Shown here piece after piece: positions 17,662-25,717 of a stretch of 64,000 bases of DNA; position 1 is the stretch's first letter; every line of letters starts with the position of its first letter. The DNA is from Planctomycetota bacterium. GTDB taxonomy: Bacteria > Planctomycetota > JAJSAM01 > JAJVHW01. The stretch spans positions 105,690 through 169,689 of the forward strand of contig JAJRPF010000072.1 of NCBI GenBank assembly GCA_024280885.1, in the 5' to 3' direction. The translations under genes were made by a program, and so were the position numbers. A model generated the notes under the pieces. The model saw nothing but the letters and a program-made list of their open reading frames with translations. It made no database searches and was not told the DNA's origin.

Positions 17662-17837
17662 GGATCGTACCCGGGGGTCGGCGGGCTGGCTGGCCTCGAC
17701 AAGAGACGTCGTTGCTCCGCCGCCGACCGGGGACGGCGGTCCGTTTCCGCGAGCTCGCCCCGCGGTCCCCGTCGAGCGGCGGACCGAGGGCGTCATCGCA
17801 GCTGAGCCAGTCGGACCGCCCCTCGCCGGGTACCATC
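17662..17837 (+). repeat. Dispersed foldback repeat, both arms present
   Basis: The left arm (17662-17739) starts GGATCGTACCCGG and ends GGGGACGGCGG. The right arm (17757-17837) is an imperfect inverted copy ending CCGGGTACCATC. The left arm recurs almost unchanged at 25516-25593, and the right arm recurs inverted at 33893-33972. The element fills the gap upstream of the LamG-VanZ gene and is about 176 bp long. CCGCCG...CGGCGG inside the left arm gives a further small hairpin. Confidence 0.7.
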
Positions 17838-17874
17838 TACGTGCCGCGTTCGCCCTCGTCCTCGCTCTCGGCGC

Positions 17875-18165
17875 TCACCCTCTCCGGCTGCGCTTCTCGT
17901 ACTCAGAGGCGGCGATCGCGGCGGAGAGGGCGTTTTGGATCTCGATCGAGGTGTCGAGGTCGGCGTGGAGTTCTTGCAGACCGGTGTCGAGGGCGCGGCC
18001 GTTCCAGTCGGCGTTGCAGAGCCAGATCCCGTCGCGCGTGATCGTGGTGCTGCCGCTGCGTAGGACGTCGGCCTCGAAGAGGCGACCGCGATGGCGGTAG
18101 CCGATGCGCGTGCCGAGGTCGTGGTCGTCGCGCTTTTTCTCGCGCTTGTTGTCTCGTCTGCCCAT
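17875..18165 (-). CDS. Small hypothetical protein downstream of tamA
   Basis: The 96-residue product starts MGRRDNKREKKRDD at an ATG (18165), 41 bases after the tamA stop. It has a charged N-terminus, a central part with beta-like pattern (YRHRGRLFEADVLRSGSTTITRDGIWLC) and a helical C-terminal half (LHADLDTSIEIQNALSAAIAASEYEKRS). I recognise no family. The reading frame is much longer if run back into tamA, but that part is out-of-frame tamA DNA. Gene-like composition and position as third gene of the tam operon support it; the ribosome site is poor. Confidence 0.5.
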   Translation of the reverse strand: MGRRDNKREKKRDDHDLGTRIGYRHRGRLFEADVLRSGSTTITRDGIWLCNADWNGRALDTGLQELHADLDTSIEIQNALSAAIAASEYEKRSRRG

Positions 18166-18206
18166 GGGGGGTGCGTCCTGCGCGGCTCTTCTCAGAAACG
18201 GAATTC

Positions 18207-20306
18207 TCAGAAGCTGAAGCCGAAGCTGAGGTGGATCTGCCAGCGGCGGCTGGCGGCGAAGCGGTGGGAGGGGTTGTACGCGAAGTCGAGGCGGATGGGG
18301 CCGATCGGAAGGCGGTAGCGCAGTCCGGTGCCGATGGCGATGCCGGCAGGAGCCTGGAGATCGAATGCGTCGGGGGAGACGGTGCCGACCTCGTAGAAGA
18401 GTGCGCCGTCGACGTCGCGCCAGATCCGGCGGCGGAGTTCGATGCTGGCCATGGCGGCCGTGAGGCCGCCGATGGGATCGTTGCCGCGGTCGGTGGGGCC
18501 GAGCTCGTCTTGCTGGTAGGCGCGGACCGAGTTCTCGCCGCCGAGGAAGAGGCGCTCCTGAATGGGGAGTGAGAGGTCGTTGTTCAGGACGTCGCGTGTG
18601 GTGAAGCGGAAGCCGACGGCGAAGATGGTCTCGTGCGCAATCTCGAAGTAGCGCGCCCAATTCGCCTTCCATTCGAGGAAGTCGAGGTCGGCGCCAATGT
18701 CGTTGTCACTCCAGAAGACCCCGAACTCGGCGTTCACGCCGCGCGTGGGAAAGAGGCGATCGTCGCGCGTGTCGTGGCGCACGCTGCTGAAGAGGCCGGC
18801 GGCACGCGACTTCCCCTCGTCCACACCACGGATGCGCGCCTTGTTGTCGGATGTGTCGTCGAAGCGCATGCGGTAGCCGTAGATGATGCTGTTGCCGGGA
18901 CCGAGCGGCTGACGGATCGACGCCTCGAGCTCGAGCGAATCGGTGTCGAATGACGGCTCTTCGCGCCTCTCTGCGCGGACGCTGACGGTGAGCGTGCGGT
19001 TCCTGCCGAGGAGATAGCGGTCGGTCACGCGCGTGTCGAGCCCCTCGCCCTTCAGGCTGCCGAACCCGGTGATCTCGAGAAGACGAGCCCGGTTCGTGAA
19101 GTTGCGATCCCGGTAGGCGACCCAGCCACGCGCCTGCTCGTACGAGCCCCAACCGCCGCCCACCTCGAAGCTGCGCGCATCCGCTTCCTCGACGTTGAGC
19201 GTGAGGTCGGCGACGAGCGGGGCGGCGTCTGTCGCATCATTCTCGTTCGTGTCCAGGTCGTCGCCTGCGGGGGCGCGTGGGATTGCCGACACGCGCACGC
19301 TGCGGAACACGCCGGTGCCGTAGAGGGCGTCGACCGCGTTGCCCAGGTCGGATTGACGGAGGAGTTCGCCGGAATGCAGCGTGGTGATGCGTTCGTACGC
19401 GAAATCGACGTTCGTGCGCTCGAGTCCGGTGATCTCGTAGTGGCCCAGCGTGGTCACCGGACCGGGTTCGATCGAGAGCTGGACCGAGACGGTGGGCGCG
19501 TCTTCGTCGAACGTATGCGACGCGCGGACGACAGCCGTCTGATGGCCTCGCTCGTGCAGGAAACCGCGGACGGCAGCTGCCGCGACCGAGCCGACGCGCA
19601 CGTGAAATGGGGCTCCTCGGCGACGAAGCAACGGCCGCAGCGCGCGTCGCAACTCCTGTGGAAGCGTCGGGTCGACTCGAATGCGTGACACGGTGTAGCG
19701 CGGCCCCTCGATCACGGGGATCGTCAACTCGACCTGCGACTTGTCCTCGTTGAAGGCGGCCTCGACAGGACCGACGCGCACGCGTACATATCCATCGAGG
19801 AGGTACATCGACTCGATCTTCGTGATGGCCTCGTCCACGTCGGCCCGCCGGTAGGGACGCCCACCGGAGAAGGGGAGCGGGAAGCTCTCCTGCAGCATGG
19901 CCCGGAGCAGGCTCTCGGCGATGGCTTTGCTGCCGGGGAAGCGCACGCTCGAGATGATCGTCTTGGGGCCCTCGCGGACGTGAAACACCAGGCTCTCCGG
20001 CGCGTCCTCGCTCGGGCGCAACGCGAAGCTCACGTCGGCGCGCGAGTGTCCGAGCCAGCGCAGGTGTCGCTCCATGGCGTAGGCGGCATCCGCCGCGTCG
20101 GCGGGCCGGCGCTCATTCGCTCCGAACGCCTCCAACTCGCGCGCCGCACTGTCGATCAGCCGCGTCTCTGTGACGCTTTCGTGGCCCTCGATCACGATCG
20201 TGACGCCACCCGTCTCGAGGGGAGTGGACGCGCAGGCGCCGGCGAGCATCGTCGCGACCACGACGAGTGAAGCCACCGCAACGGACCGGAGCCGCGACAC
20301 GCTCAC
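18207..20306 (-). CDS. tamA: Omp85-family outer-membrane translocation protein (TamA-like)
   Basis: The 699-residue product has an N-terminal export signal ending MLAGACAS, which may be a lipobox. Several POTRA-type repeats follow (about 40-380: ISSVRFPGSKAI, YTVSRIRVD, LGHYEITGLERTNVDFAYERI, each with the beta-alpha-alpha-beta-beta pattern). The 16-strand barrel (about 390-699) carries RGW-x-YRDRNF and the LFLGGENSVRAYQQDELGP block; the RAY stretch is the VRGY/F-like loop-6 signature. The last residue is Phe (LSFGFSF), the beta-barrel assembly signal. With the TamB-like protein encoded just upstream it should form an envelope-spanning assembly or lipid-transport machine. I prefer GTG 20306, which overlaps the tamB stop (GTGA); ATG 20324 gives six more residues. 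Confidence 0.9.
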   Translation of the reverse strand: MSVSRLRSVAVASLVVVATMLAGACASTPLETGGVTIVIEGHESVTETRLIDSAARELEAFGANERRPADAADAAYAMERHLRWLGHSRADVSFALRPSEDAPESLVFHVREGPKTIISSVRFPGSKAIAESLLRAMLQESFPLPFSGGRPYRRADVDEAITKIESMYLLDGYVRVRVGPVEAAFNEDKSQVELTIPVIEGPRYTVSRIRVDPTLPQELRRALRPLLRRRGAPFHVRVGSVAAAAVRGFLHERGHQTAVVRASHTFDEDAPTVSVQLSIEPGPVTTLGHYEITGLERTNVDFAYERITTLHSGELLRQSDLGNAVDALYGTGVFRSVRVSAIPRAPAGDDLDTNENDATDAAPLVADLTLNVEEADARSFEVGGGWGSYEQARGWVAYRDRNFTNRARLLEITGFGSLKGEGLDTRVTDRYLLGRNRTLTVSVRAERREEPSFDTDSLELEASIRQPLGPGNSIIYGYRMRFDDTSDNKARIRGVDEGKSRAAGLFSSVRHDTRDDRLFPTRGVNAEFGVFWSDNDIGADLDFLEWKANWARYFEIAHETIFAVGFRFTTRDVLNNDLSLPIQERLFLGGENSVRAYQQDELGPTDRGNDPIGGLTAAMASIELRRRIWRDVDGALFYEVGTVSPDAFDLQAPAGIAIGTGLRYRLPIGPIRLDFAYNPSHRFAASRRWQIHLSFGFSF

Positions 20307-23300
20307 TCGAAGCGAATCCGCCACAGTATCCCTGCGTCGTAGTGGTCCCAGCGATCGCGCTCGACGCGGACGTACCAGCGCGGAATGAGTTCGACCTCGG
20401 CTTCGATCGTCGCAAATCCGGTCTCGGAACGCTCGCGCCCAACGTCGAGCGTCAGCCGGTCCATGACCGAGTCTTCCCCAGGCCGGCGCGGGCCGGTGAG
20501 CCAGGCAACCGTGGCATCGCCGAGGATCGCGCCGGCACCGCTCAGCGCCATCACGCCGACACCGTTCTCCTCGTAGTCCTCCGGCGACGCGCCGGTCGCC
20601 AGGAGAAGCATGGCCTCGTCTTGCGACAGTGGCGGGCTGGAGGCGATCAGGACCCGGAGACTCGACACTCCGCCACGCACCTGGATGTCGAGATCGTAGC
20701 CCTTCAATCGAGCGAAAGCGCTGGCGCGAATCTGCGGATCGAAGGGGCTGTGCGCGGGGAAGACGACCGAGCCAGATTCCACCAGCACGCGCGTCAGCGG
20801 CAGGCGCACGCGGATCTCGCGGAACTCCGCTCGACCGACGGGTTCGGGGATGAGCCCGGTGCCCAGCAATCGCATGTCGAAGGAGACGCGGCCGCGGACG
20901 ATGTTGTTGTCGACTACCACCGAGTCATTCGCGATCGCGTGCAGGTCGAAGCGGATCTTCGACAGTGGCGCGTCACGCAGACTGAAGAGCTGGAAGCCCG
21001 AGTCGGCGGAGATGTGGCCCTGGGCCAGGAGATCGATCGGCTGCGAGTAGAGCGCGTCGGTGATCCGGGCGGTGCCTGCGACGAGCAGACCGGAGATGGG
21101 ACCGGTGATGCGCACGTCGAGGTCGGTGCGGGCGCGCAAGTACTCGGAGCGGATGATCTGCGCATTCTCGCCTGTGACGTGGAGGTCGAGGATCGGGTCC
21201 GTGATGTCCGCGATATCGAGTGTGCCCGAGATGGCGACGGGGGCGTAACCGAGCCGACCGCTGCATTGCTCGATGCGGATCGTCTGGCCCTCGAGCGCGG
21301 CGACCAGACGGCCCTGATCCACCGACGCAAGGTCCGACTCCGCGCGTAGCGTGATATCGGAAGCCTCGAGGCGTCCGGTCAACTCGGGGGAAAAGAGTGT
21401 GCCAGCGACAGTGGCGGTGAGATGCGCCTCGCCCTGCACATGGTGGAGCGCGTCGACCCACGCACCGAAGGAACGCACGTCCGGGGCGTCGAGGCGCAAC
21501 GAACCCTCGATGGGTGCGTCGCGTAGGTCGTCGATGAGTTGTCGTGGGGACCGCCAGTCAACTCCCTGCGACGACGAGAGCTGACCGCGCAATTGCAAGT
21601 CGCCGCCACCTCCGCCGTCGAAGACCGCCGTCACGCCCGCTGCTCCCGCGTCGAGGACCATCGTGGTCGGGCCGACGAGGACCATTCCGGCGTCGTCCGC
21701 GACGTCGATCCACGCAAGATCGTGGACCGTCATTTCCGCGTGCAGGTCGCCGCTCGCGGCCCGGATCTCCGCCGTCGCGGACGTGGCCCGCGCGCCTTCG
21801 GGTGCGAAGCGCGTCAACCACGCGGCTGGGTTGACACTCGACGCGCTCGCGGTGATCGACGCCCGCGCATCCGCGATGCGCGTGAAGCCGTCGCTGCCGA
21901 GTCGCACGGGCGCCAGTCCGGTCGCGACGGCCTGCAGACGGGGACCGGCATCGATCTCGAAGCGTCGGAAGTGGATTCCGCCCTCGTCCTGGCGCACGTC
22001 GATCTCGACGCGCCCATTGTCCGCGCCCCAGCCGAAGTCCGGGATCGATGCCGTGAGGTCAGCGTCGGCGGCGTCCGTCGGTCCCGAGACGCGGAGCGAT
22101 GCCGACAGGCTGCCGCGCGCGTCAGGGTCGAGTTGCGTGAGGTCGAGACCGTCGAGCTTCCACTGCATCTCGACGCGCGGTCCGAGCGAGACTTCCGCTT
22201 CGACCGTCCCGCCGAGCAGGGCGGCGTTGAGCCCGCGCACATCCAACTGATTGTCGGTCCACGCGATCGCGACCGGCTGCGTGACACGGACCGGGATGGG
22301 CGGCCCCTCGAGTGCTAGGAGCGAGCGCGCGAGCTCGATGTCGGCGCTCGCGATCGTGGCTTCGATCCGGTCCTCGTCCAATCGCAGTGCGCCACCGCCG
22401 GTTACCGTGCCCCACGGAGTCCCCGCGGCGAATCTGGTCACGCGCACTTCGCCGGAGCCGGAGTCGGAACCAGAGTCCGCAATCGCGTTGATCGTGACGG
22501 TCGTGAAGGTGTGTCCGGCAACCGCCAGTTCCGACGCCGTGAACGCGAGCTCGCCATCGATGTCGTGCCACGCCCTGACGTCGTCCATGCGCAGTGATCC
22601 GGCCAGCTCCGCGGCGCCGCGGATATCTTCCAGAGCCGGTATCCAGCGTGCGAACTCGTCGAGCGCGGTGCAACTCGCGGTGACGAGTGGGAGGTCGATG
22701 GCGCGCCCGTCGATTGTGCCGGAGCCCCGCACTTCGATGTGGGCGAGGTCGCCGTCGAGGACGAACTCGCTGACGCTCAGGTGCGCGCCACGCAGCGACA
22801 GCTTCGCTTGCAAGCGTCCGAGTGGGGTGGCGTGGAGCGAGAGCGACTCACCCGCGACACTGATTGTCGCGTGCGTCGTGTCAGTGAGAGTGGCGCGGAG
22901 ATCGGCTCGGCGTTCGTCGATGATCGCCAGCACTTCGTCGATCGTACCCGCCGCTTCGGCATGGATCTCGATCTTCCCCGCCATCGCCGGGAGCACGGGG
23001 AATGCTGCGGGCAAGAGCGATAGGTCGTCCGAACGCGCGTCTACCGTCGACGAGAGCACAACGCGGCTTGCGAGGTCGACGGTCGCAGCGACATCCACGT
23101 CCCCGAATTCGGTCTCGGCGTGCAGTCGCTCGACGGTCAGAGTCTCGCCCGTGACCCGAGCGTCGATGGCGAGCGCCCGCGCCTTCCGTCCGTCCACGAC
23201 GAGGTTCTGTGCTGTGACGTTCAGTGCGACGTTCAGTGCGCCAGCCCGGGCGTCGTCGGCGGGGCCAGTCGCCGTCGCCCGCACTCTCAGACGGCCGGAT

Positions 23301-24748
23301 GCCCGGGGCAATTGCCACTCGGGCGGAGCGGCTTCGACGACGTCCCGCAGGTCGATCGTTGCTGTGACATCGACCCCGCGGAGCGCATCGCGTAGTGGCG
23401 TCGTGTCCCCATCACCTGCGTTTGTCGGGACCTGGATCGCGAAGGTGCCGCGCGCTGACGAACGCGGCGTCGTGGCTTCGAATTCGACGTCCATGCGGTG
23501 GTCCAGCAGCGACGCCGAGGTCAGCGTGAGCGACGATCCTGCGAGGAGTGCGGGGCTCTGCGACGCGCCGTCGGATGGCAGGAGCTCACCGACTGTGGCG
23601 GAGGCGTCCGGCAGGTCGAGTCGCAGGTGCTCCCACGCGAGAGTCTCGGTCGCGCGCATGACGTCGAATGCTGCGGATGCGACGTCGAGCGTGGCCGATG
23701 CGCGCACTGCACGCACGTTGCGCAGGGTCAGGTGCTCGCCGTCGAAGGTGCCCGACGCGACGGCGAGTGTGTCGATGTGCAGCCCACCGAGCCCGAGCCT
23801 GAGCCCGAGTTCGTGGAGGTCGGTGGCCGTGACGTCTGTGAAGCGTGCGGGCTCTCCTCGGCGCAGCACGATCGAGGCCTGACGGAGCGTCCCGGAAGGG
23901 AGTGGCCCCCCGACGATCGCTTCGACGATCGGAGGCAGCGCGCGCAGGTCGATATTCGTTGACCGCGCGTCGATGCTGTCGCGCCAGAGCGTGGCGTCGA
24001 TGCTGCCGCGGCCGACTCCGATGGACGTGGAGAGTTGCACGCGGCCGTCGACTGCGTGGAGTCGGGCGCTGTGCACTCTGGCGCCCGTCAACTCGAGCGC
24101 ACCGTCGGTGAAGAGAGTGTCGTCGCTCTGGCGGATGGCCGTCCGGAGCCCGTCCCCGCGGATCGTGCCCCACGGGAGCGCGAGCACGAGGTCGTCGATC
24201 CGCACGTCGATGCCGTCGCCCGCGATGTCGAGCTCGATTGCGGCCTCGATGAGCACGTCGTCGTCGCGGATGGAGACGAACCCGTCGATGCGTCCTGGCG
24301 GGAGATCGGCCAGCGGCAGATCGATGACGTCAGCGAGGATTGACTCGGTGTTGTCCCAATCGGAGGGCTCATCGTCGATGACGAGTCGGAGCTCTGCTCC
24401 CGCGACTGTGAACGAGTCGATCGCGTGCAGCGGGTCGTCGAGCAACCCGACGAGATTGTAGGTGACGTCGACCCGACCGACGGCGACCGCGCGGAGTTCG
24501 TCGGCGTCCGTCAGGCCGGTGACGCGGACGCCGACGAGCGAGAGGCCGGTGATCCAGTTGCCCTCGACGCTGTCGATCTCGATCGTCAACTCGGTGGCTT
24601 CCGCGACCACCGCGACGATCCGGTCACGCAGGAGTCCGGAGAGGAGCGGGCCGCGCAAGAGATAGAGCGCGACGAGCACGGTGGCGAGACCGAAGAGCCA
24701 CTTGCGGAGGCGTCGGAGGCGTCGGCGGGTGGGGGCGGGCTCGGTCAC
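20303..24748 (-). CDS. tamB: TamB-like translocation and assembly protein
   Basis: This 1481-residue AsmA/TamB-type protein has one N-terminal membrane helix (WLFGLATVLVALYLLRGP, about 15-32). A very long run of repeated beta-strands (DLTVSG-like, IDLRDV, ITDPILDLHVTG) is predicted to form the hydrophobic groove that spans the periplasm. The C-terminal DUF490/TamB domain is clear: FDPQIRASAFARLKGYDLDIQVRGG, then LSQDEAMLLLATG and the ending VELIPRWYVRVERDRWDHYDAGILWRIRF. The partner is the Omp85 protein encoded immediately downstream; the gene order tamB-tamA is the reverse of E. coli. The GTG start at 24748 places the membrane helix correctly. The divergent SpoU gene starts 61 bases away. 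Confidence 0.92.
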   Translation of the reverse strand: MTEPAPTRRRLRRLRKWLFGLATVLVALYLLRGPLLSGLLRDRIVAVVAEATELTIEIDSVEGNWITGLSLVGVRVTGLTDADELRAVAVGRVDVTYNLVGLLDDPLHAIDSFTVAGAELRLVIDDEPSDWDNTESILADVIDLPLADLPPGRIDGFVSIRDDDVLIEAAIELDIAGDGIDVRIDDLVLALPWGTIRGDGLRTAIRQSDDTLFTDGALELTGARVHSARLHAVDGRVQLSTSIGVGRGSIDATLWRDSIDARSTNIDLRALPPIVEAIVGGPLPSGTLRQASIVLRRGEPARFTDVTATDLHELGLRLGLGGLHIDTLAVASGTFDGEHLTLRNVRAVRASATLDVASAAFDVMRATETLAWEHLRLDLPDASATVGELLPSDGASQSPALLAGSSLTLTSASLLDHRMDVEFEATTPRSSARGTFAIQVPTNAGDGDTTPLRDALRGVDVTATIDLRDVVEAAPPEWQLPRASGRLRVRATATGPADDARAGALNVALNVTAQNLVVDGRKARALAIDARVTGETLTVERLHAETEFGDVDVAATVDLASRVVLSSTVDARSDDLSLLPAAFPVLPAMAGKIEIHAEAAGTIDEVLAIIDERRADLRATLTDTTHATISVAGESLSLHATPLGRLQAKLSLRGAHLSVSEFVLDGDLAHIEVRGSGTIDGRAIDLPLVTASCTALDEFARWIPALEDIRGAAELAGSLRMDDVRAWHDIDGELAFTASELAVAGHTFTTVTINAIADSGSDSGSGEVRVTRFAAGTPWGTVTGGGALRLDEDRIEATIASADIELARSLLALEGPPIPVRVTQPVAIAWTDNQLDVRGLNAALLGGTVEAEVSLGPRVEMQWKLDGLDLTQLDPDARGSLSASLRVSGPTDAADADLTASIPDFGWGADNGRVEIDVRQDEGGIHFRRFEIDAGPRLQAVATGLAPVRLGSDGFTRIADARASITASASSVNPAAWLTRFAPEGARATSATAEIRAASGDLHAEMTVHDLAWIDVADDAGMVLVGPTTMVLDAGAAGVTAVFDGGGGGDLQLRGQLSSSQGVDWRSPRQLIDDLRDAPIEGSLRLDAPDVRSFGAWVDALHHVQGEAHLTATVAGTLFSPELTGRLEASDITLRAESDLASVDQGRLVAALEGQTIRIEQCSGRLGYAPVAISGTLDIADITDPILDLHVTGENAQIIRSEYLRARTDLDVRITGPISGLLVAGTARITDALYSQPIDLLAQGHISADSGFQLFSLRDAPLSKIRFDLHAIANDSVVVDNNIVRGRVSFDMRLLGTGLIPEPVGRAEFREIRVRLPLTRVLVESGSVVFPAHSPFDPQIRASAFARLKGYDLDIQVRGGVSSLRVLIASSPPLSQDEAMLLLATGASPEDYEENGVGVMALSGAGAILGDATVAWLTGPRRPGEDSVMDRLTLDVGRERSETGFATIEAEVELIPRWYVRVERDRWDHYDAGILWRIRFE

Positions 24749-24808
24749 TCTGCCGCCGAGGCTACCGGGTTCGAGCCCCTGGGCGAGTACGCCGCTACCC
24801 TCACGTGC

Positions 24809-25606
24809 ATGACCCGCCGCAGGCTGCATGGACCCGACGAGTTGCTGGCTGCGCTGGATTCAGGCGCGTCGGTTCCGCTCGTCCTTGTCCGCACGGATTG
24901 CGATGACGAGGGCGTGCGTTCCGCGGTCGAGGTCGCGCGCGCAGCCGGGGCTCGCGTGCGGGAGTCGTCGGCCGCGGTTCTGCGGCGTTTCTCGCCGGGC
25001 GCGCCGGAGTCGGTGCTCGCTCTCTGTGGCGCCGCCCCGCACGCAGATCTCTCCGAGACGCTGCTTCGGCCCGGGCCGGCTTGGCTGCTCTCCGGCGTGG
25101 CGTATCCCGGCAACGCGGGGTTTGCTATTCGCACGGCCGAGGTGAGTGGGGCGGCCGGCATCGTGCTCGATGCGCCGTTTGACGGTGCGGGCCGCCGCGC
25201 GGCGCGACGGGCAGCGATGCGGGCCGACTGGCTCTTCCCCGTGCTCTGGGACGACACGGCCGTGGTGCTCGAGGCCGCGCGCTCGGCCGGTCGGCGCGTC
25301 GTCGCGCTCGAAGACGCAGGCGGGGAGGCTCCGTGGGATGCCGACCTCGACGGCCCTCTCCTGCTCGTCGTCGGCGCCGAGGGCGACGGCTTGCCGAGCG
25401 CCGTCCTGGATGCGGCCGACGCGCGCGTCTGTGTCCCGATGACCGGCTTCATCCCCTCCTACAACGTCCAGGCCGCCGTGTCGGCGCTGGCGGTGGAATT
25501 GCTACGGCGGGACTCGGATCGTACTCGGGCGTCGGCGGGCGGGCTGGCCTCGACAAGAGGGGTCGTTGCTCCGCCGCCGACCGGGGACGGCGGGGCCGTT
25601 TCTTGA
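24809..25606 (+). CDS. SpoU/TrmH-family RNA 2'-O-methyltransferase
   Basis: The 265-residue product has an N-terminal substrate-binding-like region (to ~90) and a SPOUT domain with three conserved blocks. Motif 1 is YPGNAGFAIRTAEVSGAAGIVL (the Asn-x-x-x-x-x-R region), motif 2 LLLVVGAEGDGLP, and motif 3 VCVPMTGFIPSYNVQAAVSALAVELLRR. Such enzymes methylate ribose in tRNA or 23S rRNA with S-adenosylmethionine; the target here is not readable. The last ~29 residues (from about DSDRTRASAGG) are encoded by the dispersed repeat at 25516-25593 and are rich in Ala, Gly and Pro, so they look like an added tail. It is divergent from tamB. Confidence 0.88.
   Translation: MTRRRLHGPDELLAALDSGASVPLVLVRTDCDDEGVRSAVEVARAAGARVRESSAAVLRRFSPGAPESVLALCGAAPHADLSETLLRPGPAWLLSGVAYPGNAGFAIRTAEVSGAAGIVLDAPFDGAGRRAARRAAMRADWLFPVLWDDTAVVLEAARSAGRRVVALEDAGGEAPWDADLDGPLLLVVGAEGDGLPSAVLDAADARVCVPMTGFIPSYNVQAAVSALAVELLRRDSDRTRASAGGLASTRGVVAPPPTGDGGAVS
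25516..25593 (+). repeat. Dispersed repeat, left-arm copy, inside the 3' end of the SpoU gene
   Basis: This 78-bp copy is nearly identical to 17662-17739: GGATCGTAC, GGCGGGC, CTGGCCTCGACAAGAG, GTCGTTGCTCCGCCGCCGAC, GGGGACGGCGG. It supplies the last codons of the methyltransferase gene up to the stop at 25606. Confidence 0.75.
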
Positions 25607-25717
25607 ATCCGACGTAGTCCGGGCGCCGCCCTCGTTCATGCCGCGTCACGTCCACCTGCGTACGTTCCCGCGATCGGGGTTACGATGAAGCGGGCTCACT
25701 CCGAGCCGCACCCACCC

